This document shows positions 1 through 8,262 of a DNA stretch of 64,000 nt, one piece after another. The notes below the pieces were generated by a model. That model did not search any database and was not told where the DNA came from. It worked only from the letters and a program-made list of their open reading frames with translations. Location: contig CACZAC010000002.1 of assembly GCA_902779125.1 (NCBI GenBank), positions 62,001 to 126,000 on the forward strand. Direction: 5' to 3'. Each line of letters starts with the position of its first letter. Position 1 is the stretch's first letter. The DNA comes from an uncultured Bacteroidales bacterium. GTDB taxonomy: Bacteria > Bacteroidota > Bacteroidia > Bacteroidales > Muribaculaceae. Both the position numbers and the translations under genes were made by a program.

Positions 1-1626
1 AACTTGCCCCGCTATGGGCACACAGTGCTGCTATTGAATGGCGAGCCTACGGTAATTGGAGGACACACCACCAACTTTGTGCCGACGCCAACCCTCGAAT
101 ACTATAAGGACGGCAAGTGGCATCTGGTGCAGACCGCATTCCCTCATGATGACGGCTGTGCTGTGGAACTATCGACAGGCAAAGTGCTTATCATGGGAGG
201 ACACAAGGAAAACATGGGCGTCGGGCAAAGTTTCGAAGTAGAACTCTATGATCCGTTGACGCACACGTCTGAGGGCCTCGCCAGTCTCGACATCAAGCGG
301 GCGATGCTATCAGCCCTTGCGCTGGACGATGGACGTGCAGTCATTGCTGGGAACTGGTACCATAAGGACGCCATCGAAATCTATGATGGCAATATTAGCT
401 TCTTGCCCGTGAAGGGCGTGAGTTTCGGTCGAGCCACCCCTTTCATCCTGCAAACAGCTAAAGACGACGCCATAATTATCGGTGGAATGGACACGGTTGG
501 CCATCAAATCACCCATCCTGTAGCCGACCGGCTGCAGGGAGAGCCCTGCCATGTACCATTACTCGAGGAGTGGAGAATCGCCCCGGTATACATATTGTGG
601 CCGTCATCCACTGCCTTTATCGGTGATAAATCCAAGGGTGACTATTCCTATCTGCTGCTCATCACCAATGACGAGGGGCAGCCAGCCATTGCCCGCGTCA
701 CCAATGGGGAGTTCACACTGCTGCCCACCGATGTGCCTATCCCGAGGTCAAGCCAATGGGGAGAAATCTACTATAAGGGCATCCTCGTGGACCAACATTC
801 TCAACGGGCATATCTGGTTGGTGACGATGCTAGTCATGAGGCTGTTAATCCCATTACCTCAACCCGTGCGTATGTTGTCATCATTGACTATACCAAAGAG
901 CCAGCTGGCCTAACATTCTGTTACACTGATGTGTTGGATGATACGGACATCGATAATATCATCCTTACCGCTGATGGAGACTTGATGCTGACTGGCGGGG
1001 TACCGCATGGTTCATATTTCAAACCCACCGCTGCCACTTGGCTGATACACATTAGCCCACGAAGCCAGGCGGCAGCCAGCAGCAAATCCTTCTCATTTTT
1101 ACCCCCTTGGGCATGGTTGCTCATTAGCATGTCCATCATGGCTTTATGTACTATTTTGATACTACAGGCCCGTCGCAGGAAAAGAAGCCATCCACAAGAA
1201 CCTGTCGCTGCAGTCCACGAGCAAGCTCCCGTTATCACTCAGGAGGCCCCAGCGACAGAGCACCTCGAGGACATGGATGGACAAGAGAACTACGCTGAAC
1301 TGATGCGTCGTATCTGCCAGTTGATGGAAGAGCAACGGCTCTACCTCAATCCCGCCTTGAAGATGACCGACATCGTCGTCGCCTTAGGCACCAGCCGCAC
1401 CACCATTTCCAACTGCATCAACTTGCAGCGCGGATGCTCTTTCCCACAGTTTGTCAACACCTACCGTGTTGCCCATGCACAGGAACTGCTTCGCAATCAG
1501 CCTGACCTCAAGATTACCGAGGTGAGCCTGTCATCGGGATTCTCCAGCGAAGCCTCCTTCTACCGCATCTTCAAGTCCATCACCGGCACTACGCCCACCG
1601 ACTGGCGCCTCGACAATAAGGCATAA
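1..1626 (+). CDS. Membrane-anchored kelch/AraC-type transcriptional regulator (5' truncated)
   Basis: The frame is open from the first base, so the gene starts outside the window and 541 codons are visible. Residues about 1-340 carry kelch-type beta-propeller repeats, with recurring glycine pairs such as VIGGH, IMGGH, IIGGM and LTGGV. A hydrophobic span at about 366-386 (WAWLLISMSIMALCTILIL) is followed by an Arg/Lys-rich stop-transfer stretch. A charged linker leads to an AraC/HTH_18 domain in the last ~100 residues (DIVVALGTSRTTISNCINL, then EVSLSSGFSSEASFYRIFK). The topology suggests an extracytoplasmic propeller coupled through one membrane span to a cytoplasmic DNA-binding domain. This resembles hybrid two-component regulators but has no kinase. 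It lies upstream of a secreted-protein operon on the same strand, which may be its target; that is inference. Confidence 0.85.
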   Translation, partial: NLPRYGHTVLLLNGEPTVIGGHTTNFVPTPTLEYYKDGKWHLVQTAFPHDDGCAVELSTGKVLIMGGHKENMGVGQSFEVELYDPLTHTSEGLASLDIKRAMLSALALDDGRAVIAGNWYHKDAIEIYDGNISFLPVKGVSFGRATPFILQTAKDDAIIIGGMDTVGHQITHPVADRLQGEPCHVPLLEEWRIAPVYILWPSSTAFIGDKSKGDYSYLLLITNDEGQPAIARVTNGEFTLLPTDVPIPRSSQWGEIYYKGILVDQHSQRAYLVGDDASHEAVNPITSTRAYVVIIDYTKEPAGLTFCYTDVLDDTDIDNIILTADGDLMLTGGVPHGSYFKPTAATWLIHISPRSQAAASSKSFSFLPPWAWLLISMSIMALCTILILQARRRKRSHPQEPVAAVHEQAPVITQEAPATEHLEDMDGQENYAELMRRICQLMEEQRLYLNPALKMTDIVVALGTSRTTISNCINLQRGCSFPQFVNTYRVAHAQELLRNQPDLKITEVSLSSGFSSEASFYRIFKSITGTTPTDWRLDNKA

Positions 1627-2019
1627 AATCACAAAAGAAACACCGCCCACTGTAGAGACGCAAAATTTGAGCAAACCGAACACCATGATGCTTGCATCGA
1701 TGGTTGAGGTGCCGCCAAATTTATCCAAAATCTTGCGTCTCCTGGGTTGTCGCGCCCAAGGACACATAAGGGTTATAGTTTATTAGTGTCCGCTAAAACA
1801 TCGAAGATGTTAGCGGTTCGAAGAACCGATTTCAATGTGAAAGACCATGCAAGAACCTCGTAGAGGTTCGCAGCTTGGTCCCTGAACGAGATGGGAATGT
1901 GCCTCGAAGAGGAACTTTATAATTTCCAGGCATTTTGCGTCGACACTGAGGAGGTAATGCAGTGAGGAGGTAATGCATAAAATGGGCAAATCGGAGGGAT
2001 AGATGCAAAAAACAGCTCA

Positions 2020-2082
2020 TTTTGTACGATTTGAGAGTCGCTTTGCACATTTTGAGAGTCGTTTTGTACGTTTTGAGAGCCC
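2020..2082. repeat. Three tandem 21-bp direct repeats
   Basis: Three contiguous 21-bp units at 2020-2040, 2041-2061 and 2062-2082 share the core TTTGnACnnTTTGAGAGtCg. Units 1 and 2 differ at four positions. The array sits 120-190 bases upstream of the secreted-protein operon and just upstream of a TAAATTTG box. On the minus strand it would encode a 7-residue repeat (SQNVQND-like), but nothing supports translation. It could be an array of regulator-binding sites; that is inference. Confidence 0.8.
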
Positions 2083-2151
2083 TCGAGAGCCCCTTTTTCA
2101 GTAAATTTGCAGCACGTAATACCCCGATAACATTTCTCCAAATTTATACGA

Positions 2152-2159
2152 TATATTTG
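2152..2159 (+). promoter_or_regulatory. Bacteroidales-type -7 promoter box for the secreted-protein operon
   Basis: TATATTTG fits the Bacteroidetes primary-sigma -7 consensus TAnnTTTG and lies 46 bases before the ATG at 2206. A second match, TAAATTTG, is at 2102-2109. No clear -33 TTTG is seen at the ideal distance, so which box is used is uncertain. Confidence 0.5.
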
Positions 2160-2205
2160 AATCTTCCCATCATACCTTATATTTATCTTTTAACCTGTTA
2201 CATTT

Positions 2206-2688
2206 ATGAAAAAATTACTCAAACTAACCCTGTTGCTACTGGCATCGATTGTGCTGGCAGTGCCGTTGCGTGCTGCCAACAATCCGGTAACGCTGGTAGT
2301 GCTGACTCGTGACAACGCGCAGCACATGTTTGTGCTCGCCGACAAGCCCGAGGTGACCTTTGAGGGCACTGATCTGGTGGTGACCTGCGTGAACTCCACG
2401 ACCACCTTCCCCCTGCCCGACGTCATCCGCTTCACCTACCTGAACACTACCGACGCCGTTGAGGAACTCAAGGCTGACGAGACGCAGGTCAATTTCAAGG
2501 ACGGCATGATTGTCATCAACCATCTCAAGGCTGGAGCCAACGTGGCGGTTTACTCCGTTGACGGCCGTCTGGTGCGCCAGCTCACTGCCCGAGAGTCCGG
2601 TTCCTACAGCCTGAACCTCTCGGAACTCCCCACTGGAGTATATATCGTCAAAGCAGACCGTGTCACCTATAAAATTGCGAAACGATGA
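2206..2688 (+). CDS. Small secreted protein with type IX-like C-terminal sorting tail
   Basis: This is a 160-residue protein. Residues 1-23 form a signal peptide (MKKLLKLTLLLLASIVLAV then LRAA). Residues about 27-85 form a short beta-rich segment. The last ~65 residues resemble a type A (Por secretion) sorting domain: VAVYSVDGRLVRQL, then LPTGVYIVKADRVTYKIAKR with a terminal Lys-Arg. The protein is therefore little more than a signal peptide, a small domain and a sorting tail. Its stop overlaps the next start by four bases (ATGA), so the two are translationally coupled. Similar short proteins recur next to large secreted proteins in Prevotella-like genomes. The function is unknown. Confidence 0.75.
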   Translation: MKKLLKLTLLLLASIVLAVPLRAANNPVTLVVLTRDNAQHMFVLADKPEVTFEGTDLVVTCVNSTTTFPLPDVIRFTYLNTTDAVEELKADETQVNFKDGMIVINHLKAGANVAVYSVDGRLVRQLTARESGSYSLNLSELPTGVYIVKADRVTYKIAKR

Positions 2689-5600
2689 AAAAGCAACACC
2701 TACTCTTAAGCCTCTTGGCCCTGCTGTTCACTGTGCTGAGCGTGCAGGAGGCGCTGGCCAAGACCGAGACGCGACAGGATGCGCTCTACATCTTCCGCAA
2801 CGACGGCGGGTTTGATTGTTTCTTCTACGGAGACATCGAACGCATATCCTACAGCAAGATTGACACTGCGGGCGTGGAACAGCCCGATTATGTCGTGCAG
2901 GAGGTATGGGCCCTGGACACTGTCTTCCGCATCCCGTTGACGGCCATCGACTCTGTAGCCTTCATCACTCCCGAGACAAAGGTGTGGCCCGACGTGTTCT
3001 GCCCCGACGACCGCATCGCCAACTACATCATCGACGGCGATTCTATCTGGTGGATTCGCCTATCTCACGACACACCACCCGAACTGCTGCCGACAGTGGG
3101 CGGAAAACTGCTGATTGAGGAGGGCGTCAGCCAGTTCATCCCCGATGGCTTCGGAGGCCGCGTGGCGGTAGTGGAGCATGAGGACGAAGGATGGCTCATT
3201 GCCACCGTGCCCACCGACGTGACCGAAATCTATGAGCGCCTGGTCATCAAGAACGCCGCCACCACCGCAGAGGTGCCGAGCAGAGCACCGAGCCGTGGCT
3301 TTGGAGTTGACCGCAACTTCTACTCTGAGGTTCCCACGGTAAACATTCCTTTGATTGACATTGACAATACGTACACCTTGACCTATGGAGCGGCTACTTC
3401 AGAGGGTGACAACTGGTCCATAGCAGCCAACCTGACAGGCTCGGTCCATCCCAAGTACAGCAACGACCTGACCGTACGTGCGTTTCTCTTTGTTGACGTG
3501 CCCAACAGGGTATTCAACTCTAATGCGGTGGTTATATGGCACCATACTGCGGAAACTGAGCTATCAGTCGCGGGAGAACTGAACGGCCGTATCGAAATAC
3601 CGTTTGGGGGCAAAATCAAGAAGAACATCGGTGGCTTTCTGATTGATATTGGGGCAGGACTCTTTATGGAGGGTTCTATCAGTGGCTACGAGGTAAAGCA
3701 GTCCACCAAGCTAGATGAGGAATACAAAGTCATCGCGGGAGAGACATGTGATGATTTCTTAAGCGTGCTGACTATGGGCTACAACGATGCCGTCACCCCA
3801 ATTTTCAAAGTCGGCCGTACAGTCAAAGAAAGCAAGTTTGAACGAACATCCTATCTGCCCTATCAGGACGGAGCATGGCATCTGCCCAACACCGCGAGCA
3901 TCACCTGCGGAGTTTTTGCCAAAGCCGAAACTCAAATCGCTATTCCGGTAGAGAAGGCATTGGAAGTGCTACCCAAGTGGCTGGTGAAATACATGCTGAA
4001 GTATGAGCACAATGAAAATAACGACACAACAGGATTCAAAATAGGTTTGGGATTCGAACTCGGTGGCAAACTCAGCATGAAAGCCCCGTGGCAAGCCTTC
4101 CTGAAGGAGGAGAGTCTTCTTGAATCCGGCGATTCCTATAACCAACTGAACAACGGTAGTGAGTTCAAATCCTCTCTGTTCGCCAGGGGTGGCGTTTCAG
4201 TCATCTTGGGGCCATGGAATGCTGCGAAACCCCAAGAAAGTGAAGTTCCCTTTAAAACACTAGGACTTGTGCCTCTCATCACCCATCTGAGAGAGTCCAT
4301 CGATCAGTATCAAGAACCCATTAAATCCTACTTGCACCGCTTTGTCTCGCCCATCACCCGCGATCTGATACTCCCAACAACCGTCGGCTTCGTGGTCTAC
4401 GATGACAAAGAAAAAATTCACGCCAAGGACTGCGGTATCCCCTGGAGCGGAGGTGACAGTTTTGAGAACGACCCGGGACACAACTTCTTCAACAACGGCA
4501 CCTATTTCCGTTCGCTGAGTATCGACCCCGGCAAGGGCGATAAAGCTCATTACACCGCTTATCCGATGGTAAAACTCATCAATGGCCACGAGATGATTGT
4601 GAAAGGTGCAGAACTGGTGTTTGAGGTGGATACCGCACGTTTCGACATCCCGCAGCGCACCCTTTTCCTGGGGCCCGAGGGGGGCAAGGTGCAGGGACAA
4701 TACGTTGGCAATATCGAGGTAAGTGTCACCCCCAACATGGAGAACGTGCAGGTGAGCGCCAAAGACGCTTGGCTGCATGACCTCACCTGGTTTGGCGACA
4801 GGAACAAACTCAGCATCTTCTGGAACGACTTGCCCGAAGGCGTGCAGAAGCGCCAAAGCACCATCTACTTGACTGGCCTGTCCAAGATGGGCGAGGAACT
4901 CACCGTGGACAGTATCTCCGTCATCCAGGCTAGGCCATACGTCATTGTTGAACCCAAAAAGATGGAATTTACCATCGAGGGCGGCACCCAGACGGCGACC
5001 ATCGTCGAGACCAGCCTCAGGAACATCACCCCTCATATTGCCTCCCCCGATATCTTTGTGAAAATCGATGGTGACATCATCACCGTGACCGCCACCAAGA
5101 ACACCGATGAGAGCAGCCGCTATGATTGGGTTATCCTGGAAGGCACCTCACCCGAAGGCCTCCAGGTTAGCTACCACGCTATCGAAATCACCCAGGAAGG
5201 CACAGGCGATGACCCCGGGCCTGATCCGGGGCTGCCTGATAAACCCATCAGTAAAAGAATGTTACGGCACACAGACCTTGACTATAAAGTGGCTCTTTAC
5301 TATTATGAACCCACTGGATTGTACGAATGGACATGGAATGACGGATATTTCGGTTATAAGGATGTGACAGACGATGACGAAGATGATGCTTATCGTTACT
5401 ACGAGGAAGTCACAGAGGACGGAAACAATCTCCATGTGATGCAAGTTCAACAACGCATATATTTAGATAATGGTGTAGCAACTGGCCAGTACAGATGTGA
5501 TACCCTCACGTTTGACATCTTGGATTATAAGAATCTTGCAGTAGGTCAGCCACAAATCGTTAATATGAGACATGCAGAAGAACGAGTGGACAATAATGGT

Positions 5601-6074
5601 GACAAAAATATTTGGGAAGTGAAAATGACCGACATCCCGATTAGTGAAATCGATATAGTTGATATGAGTTACGTCAATATACCAGGATGGCCAAATAAAG
5701 TGACTCTTGTTGTCGAAGCTACAGCAGATATGGGAGCTCGTTTTGTTGGTGGCACATGGGACTGGTATACTACTTATGATGGAAGTCCGCGTCATGCTCA
5801 CTTTGATTTAGTTCCTGATTATCCTAACTTTGAAATCGAATTAGAACTTAAGTTCTATGGTGAAGTAGGAGACTTATATTATTGGAACGATGAGTGGGAA
5901 AAATATTACCCCGAAGGTTTTGATCCTAATGATTATCTGCAGTCTAGCTCGTCCCATAATCCCGAGGATTCCAATAATCCGAATGGGGATAAAGCCAAAA
6001 TTCTTGACAAGATGAAGGCCAGGGATAATCAGCACATGTCAAAGAAAGAGAAAGGGCATCATCGCCAAGACTAA
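2685..6074 (+). CDS. Large secreted protein with BACON-like domain
   Basis: The protein has 1129 residues with a signal peptide ending near ALA (residue 25). The N-terminal ~85 residues (DALYIFRNDGGFDCFFYGDIERI ... IPLTAIDSVAFITPET) form a module I associate with families of Bacteroidales secreted proteins. Residues about 200-690 are a beta-rich region with no recognised fold. A BACON-like domain is near 750-840 (YVIVEPKKMEFTIEGGTQTA ... ISQEG-like end), followed by a PDPG linker at about 845. The last ~280 residues are unrecognised, Tyr/Asp-rich and basic at the very end (KKEKGHHRQD). There is no sorting tail, unlike the upstream partner. Base composition falls sharply after about 5260, which suggests a mosaic origin for the C-terminal part. 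The likely location is the cell surface or periplasm; the ligand is unknown. Confidence 0.75.
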   Translation: MKKQHLLLSLLALLFTVLSVQEALAKTETRQDALYIFRNDGGFDCFFYGDIERISYSKIDTAGVEQPDYVVQEVWALDTVFRIPLTAIDSVAFITPETKVWPDVFCPDDRIANYIIDGDSIWWIRLSHDTPPELLPTVGGKLLIEEGVSQFIPDGFGGRVAVVEHEDEGWLIATVPTDVTEIYERLVIKNAATTAEVPSRAPSRGFGVDRNFYSEVPTVNIPLIDIDNTYTLTYGAATSEGDNWSIAANLTGSVHPKYSNDLTVRAFLFVDVPNRVFNSNAVVIWHHTAETELSVAGELNGRIEIPFGGKIKKNIGGFLIDIGAGLFMEGSISGYEVKQSTKLDEEYKVIAGETCDDFLSVLTMGYNDAVTPIFKVGRTVKESKFERTSYLPYQDGAWHLPNTASITCGVFAKAETQIAIPVEKALEVLPKWLVKYMLKYEHNENNDTTGFKIGLGFELGGKLSMKAPWQAFLKEESLLESGDSYNQLNNGSEFKSSLFARGGVSVILGPWNAAKPQESEVPFKTLGLVPLITHLRESIDQYQEPIKSYLHRFVSPITRDLILPTTVGFVVYDDKEKIHAKDCGIPWSGGDSFENDPGHNFFNNGTYFRSLSIDPGKGDKAHYTAYPMVKLINGHEMIVKGAELVFEVDTARFDIPQRTLFLGPEGGKVQGQYVGNIEVSVTPNMENVQVSAKDAWLHDLTWFGDRNKLSIFWNDLPEGVQKRQSTIYLTGLSKMGEELTVDSISVIQARPYVIVEPKKMEFTIEGGTQTATIVETSLRNITPHIASPDIFVKIDGDIITVTATKNTDESSRYDWVILEGTSPEGLQVSYHAIEITQEGTGDDPGPDPGLPDKPISKRMLRHTDLDYKVALYYYEPTGLYEWTWNDGYFGYKDVTDDDEDDAYRYYEEVTEDGNNLHVMQVQQRIYLDNGVATGQYRCDTLTFDILDYKNLAVGQPQIVNMRHAEERVDNNGDKNIWEVKMTDIPISEIDIVDMSYVNIPGWPNKVTLVVEATADMGARFVGGTWDWYTTYDGSPRHAHFDLVPDYPNFEIELELKFYGEVGDLYYWNDEWEKYYPEGFDPNDYLQSSSSHNPEDSNNPNGDKAKILDKMKARDNQHMSKKEKGHHRQD

Positions 6075-6092
6075 TCCAAAAAAATTTGGATT
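6073..6092 (+). terminator. Small hairpin at the end of the 1129-residue gene
   Basis: AATCCAAA, then AAAA, then TTTGGATT forms a perfect 8-bp stem with a 4-base loop, beginning inside the TAA stop codon at 6072-6074. It is AT-rich and lacks a T tail, so it may protect the mRNA end rather than terminate. Confidence 0.45.
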
Positions 6093-6117
6093 GATGCAAT
6101 CACTCTAGTATGAAATG

Positions 6118-6150
6118 GGCTGGGGCCAAGTGCCTCAGCTCTTTTTATTT
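6118..6150 (+). terminator. Rho-independent terminator of the secreted-protein operon
   Basis: GCTGGGGC, loop CAAGT, GCCTCAGC forms an 8-bp stem with one G-T pair, followed at once by CTCTTTTTATTT. It lies 44 bases after the stop codon of the large secreted protein. Confidence 0.8.
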
Positions 6151-6175
6151 CCTTCAATTTTCTTGGAGTAAAAAA

Positions 6176-6255
6176 CACGAATGTTCATAAAATGACCATG
6201 AATGAACATAAATAAAGTTTTTTTGGACATTCGTGGAATTTTATGGACATTCGTG
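6176..6255. repeat. Long imperfect inverted repeat built from CACGAATG motifs
   Basis: The left arm (about 6176-6213) and right arm (about 6219-6255) are imperfect reverse complements over about 35 bases, each starting with CACGAATGT. The right arm itself holds two direct copies of GGACATTCGTG, at 6225-6235 and 6245-6255. The element is AT-rich and non-coding, and resembles a dispersed genomic repeat seen in Bacteroidales. It separates the secreted-protein operon from the nucleotide hydrolase gene. Confidence 0.65.
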
Positions 6256-6327
6256 TAAAATGGCTCAAAATGTTGCAGATTATGGCCGATTTGATTAATT
6301 TTGTGAAACAATTATTGAGATTTGACT

Positions 6328-6744
6328 ATGGCAAAGAAGATATATTTTGCGGGATCGATTCGCGGCGGACGCGTTGACGCTGACCTGTACCACCGCATCA
6401 TCACCTACATCCAGCGCACCGACGTGGTACTCACCGAGCATGTGGGCAAGAACAACTTGAGCCTTGTGGAACAGGGGCGCGAGCGTGATGCCCGCATCTA
6501 TGACCAGGACACGGCATGGCTGCGCGAGAGCGACGTGCTCATCGGCGAATGCACCTGCCCGTCGTTGGGAGTGGGCTACGAACTGGCCTATGCCGAGGCC
6601 CACGGCATCCCATGCCACATCTTCTACGACCGTGGCAAGACACAACTGTCGGCGATGCTCACAGGCAACCCCTACTTCCACATCCACCCCTACGCGCGGG
6701 AGGAGGACATCTACCCTGTGCTAGACAAGATTCTCAATCATTGA
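6328..6744 (+). CDS. DNPH1/Rcl-type 2'-deoxynucleoside 5'-monophosphate N-hydrolase
   Basis: The protein has 138 residues. It matches the DNPH1 (Rcl) branch of the nucleoside 2-deoxyribosyltransferase superfamily over its whole length. The N-terminal KIYFAGSIRGGR is the nucleotide-binding loop, VLTEHVG follows, and PSLGVGYELAYAEA holds the catalytic glutamate in the GVGYE motif. Family enzymes cleave the N-glycosidic bond of deoxynucleoside monophosphates in the cytoplasm, removing abnormal nucleotides. I chose the ATG at 6328 over a TTG two codons earlier because family members begin directly with a short lead-in to KIYFAGSI. It appears monocistronic. Confidence 0.85.
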   Translation: MAKKIYFAGSIRGGRVDADLYHRIITYIQRTDVVLTEHVGKNNLSLVEQGRERDARIYDQDTAWLRESDVLIGECTCPSLGVGYELAYAEAHGIPCHIFYDRGKTQLSAMLTGNPYFHIHPYAREEDIYPVLDKILNH

Positions 6745-6774
6745 TTATTTGTTTTATTTGTGCCGGTTTATTGG

Positions 6775-6782
6775 TAACTTTG
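6775..6782 (+). promoter_or_regulatory. -7 promoter box for the glycan-binding domain gene
   Basis: TAACTTTG matches TAnnTTTG and lies 42 bases before the ATG at 6825. TTTG motifs occur upstream at 6748-6751 and 6757-6760, but not at the ideal spacing. Confidence 0.55.
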
Positions 6783-6824
6783 CATATTAGATTCTATTTC
6801 GTGTAACAAATAAACTAAAGGATT

Positions 6825-7562
6825 ATGGCTAAATCGTTTATCTCTATTGTTATTGCCGGCATCCTGGCTTTGGGCGCAAACGCGAGTCTGAGTCAAGGAG
6901 AAAAGGCCACTGCACAAAGGACTTCGCTTGATGGCATCCAGAGAATCAAGCCCGCCTCGGTAGAAATCATGCCTGACATCACCATGGAGGAGTACAACCG
7001 AATGAGTCAACTGGCTGACCAGGGAAAAATCGATGAAGATAGTTTTTATAGTATACCCGTTTTTTCCTCATTGTATTTTCAGGGCTGCAGTTGGTATTGC
7101 GGCGGTTGGGTTGATACAATTACCGATTCGGGCCATCTTGCGCCCCAAGGCGATTTCACCTATGACGCCCAAAATGCACATGATTTTGACCACGAGAGCG
7201 TGTGGGCGACCAACGGGAACGGTGTGGGCCAGTATCTGACATTCACGTTTGCAGGCAATTGTCCCCGCGTCACGTCGGTTGCCATCCTCAACGGCCATGT
7301 CAAGACCGACCAGGCATGGCGTAACAATTCAAGGGTGAAGTCATTGCTGTTGTATTACAACGACAAGCCTTACAGGCTGCTGGAATTGGAAGACAGCCGA
7401 TCATTGCAGCATTTCGACGTGGATACTCTGGGCTACGGTCCCAATGCAGAGAACGCCCCAAAGTGGACTCTGAAGTTTGAAATACTTGAGGTTTACCCAG
7501 GCAAGAAATATAACGACTGCGTGATTGCCGACTTCATCTTCGACGGCATCGACGTTCACTAA
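6825..7562 (+). CDS. Secreted protein with NADase-type glycan-binding (discoidin-like) domain
   Basis: The protein has 245 residues with a signal peptide of about 21 residues (ISIVIAGILALGANA). A spacer to about residue 85 leads to a domain matching the NADase-type glycan-binding family. Its pattern is Ala/Asp-rich start, then ESVWATNGNGVGQYLTFTFA, then AILNGHVKTDQAWRNNSRVK, then YRLLELEDSRSLQHFDV, and finally GKKYNDCVIADFIFDGIDV. Family members carry this beta-sandwich next to varied effector or anchoring modules; here no other domain is seen. It is probably exported and may bind carbohydrate. It ends 16 bases before the AlkZ-related gene and may be co-transcribed with it. Confidence 0.7.
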   Translation: MAKSFISIVIAGILALGANASLSQGEKATAQRTSLDGIQRIKPASVEIMPDITMEEYNRMSQLADQGKIDEDSFYSIPVFSSLYFQGCSWYCGGWVDTITDSGHLAPQGDFTYDAQNAHDFDHESVWATNGNGVGQYLTFTFAGNCPRVTSVAILNGHVKTDQAWRNNSRVKSLLLYYNDKPYRLLELEDSRSLQHFDVDTLGYGPNAENAPKWTLKFEILEVYPGKKYNDCVIADFIFDGIDVH

Positions 7563-7578
7563 TCACACACAGAAAAAG

Positions 7579-8250
7579 ATGAACAGACTAGGGACGATAC
7601 ATAGTGCGACCGAGATGATGGACCTCATCCAGGAGGTGGGGTTCCTGCCGCTGCTGTACAGCGGAGTTAGCGGCTTCTCGGCCGAGGAGGTCGTGGACAA
7701 CGATTGCCGTTATGTGGTCTATAGCGACGGGGGCTGGGACTGGCCCATGTGGAAGTGGAAAGGTCCCATCGTGACCGAGGGCGGCTGTGTTTACGGCAAA
7801 TTCTTTGACAAGAAGGCAGGTTACATCAGTATGGACTGGTGGCCCGACTTTTACAACTATCGACGTCATGCCTACCCTGCCCCATCGCCCGGCTCCATCG
7901 AGGAAGCCATCGTACTTACCCTGCGCGAACACGGCAGCCTGATTACCCGTGACCTGCGCCGCCTGTGCGGTTTCACGGGGACGAAGATGCGCAGCCGCTT
8001 TGACGGCTATGTCACTCGCCTGCAGATGGCGTGCCGCATCGTCACCCAGGACTTTGTCTATCCGCGCGACAAGCACGGCCACGAGTACGGCTGGGGTTGG
8101 GCGCTGCTGACTACACCCGAGGACCTGCTGGGCAAGGAGGCGTGCCAGTGTGACCGCTCACCCGAGGAGTCGCTTGCCCGCATCATGGCGCACCTGAAGC
8201 AACTATTGCCCCACACGCCCGAAAATAAACTCATGAAAATCATCAAATAA
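7579..8250 (+). CDS. AlkZ-related protein
   Basis: The protein has 223 residues. The N-terminal half (LIQEVGFLPLLYSGVSGFSAEE, then WKWKGPIVTEGGCVYGKFFDKKAG, then WWPDFYNYRRHAYP) and the later winged-helix-like part (IVLTLREHGSLITRDLRRLC, GTKMRSRFDGYVTRLQMACRIV) fit the AlkZ-related family of Bacteroidales. This family is distantly related to the YcaQ/AlkZ DNA glycosylases. Catalytic QxQ/QxD motifs of true AlkZ enzymes are not evident, so glycosylase activity should not be assumed. I chose the ATG at 7579, 16 bases after the preceding stop; an in-frame start farther upstream would lie inside the previous gene. Confidence 0.7.
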   Translation: MNRLGTIHSATEMMDLIQEVGFLPLLYSGVSGFSAEEVVDNDCRYVVYSDGGWDWPMWKWKGPIVTEGGCVYGKFFDKKAGYISMDWWPDFYNYRRHAYPAPSPGSIEEAIVLTLREHGSLITRDLRRLCGFTGTKMRSRFDGYVTRLQMACRIVTQDFVYPRDKHGHEYGWGWALLTTPEDLLGKEACQCDRSPEESLARIMAHLKQLLPHTPENKLMKIIK

Positions 8251-8262
8251 ACCTATACTATT

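Larger units (their letters stand above)
1627..2205. other. Intergenic region of 579 bp with short repeats and promoter-like sites
   Basis: No convincing gene was found. The first half has several short GC-containing inverted motifs, for example gaacctcgtagaggttc near 1854. Near 1948-1977 a gaggaggtaatgca motif occurs twice in tandem. A 21-bp triple repeat follows at 2020-2082. The last ~100 bases are AT-rich and hold two TAnnTTTG boxes (2102-2109 and 2152-2159), the likely promoters for the secreted-protein operon. Confidence 0.6.

Noticed and set aside
1917..2141. Minus-strand frame with a seven-residue SQNVQND-type repeat
   Set aside because: It results from translating the three 21-bp DNA repeats; there is no promoter, signal or homology.
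4260..5036. 258-codon minus-strand frame inside the 1129-residue gene
   Set aside because: It is antisense to a coding region with a signal peptide and a BACON-like domain, and has no recognisable domain of its own.
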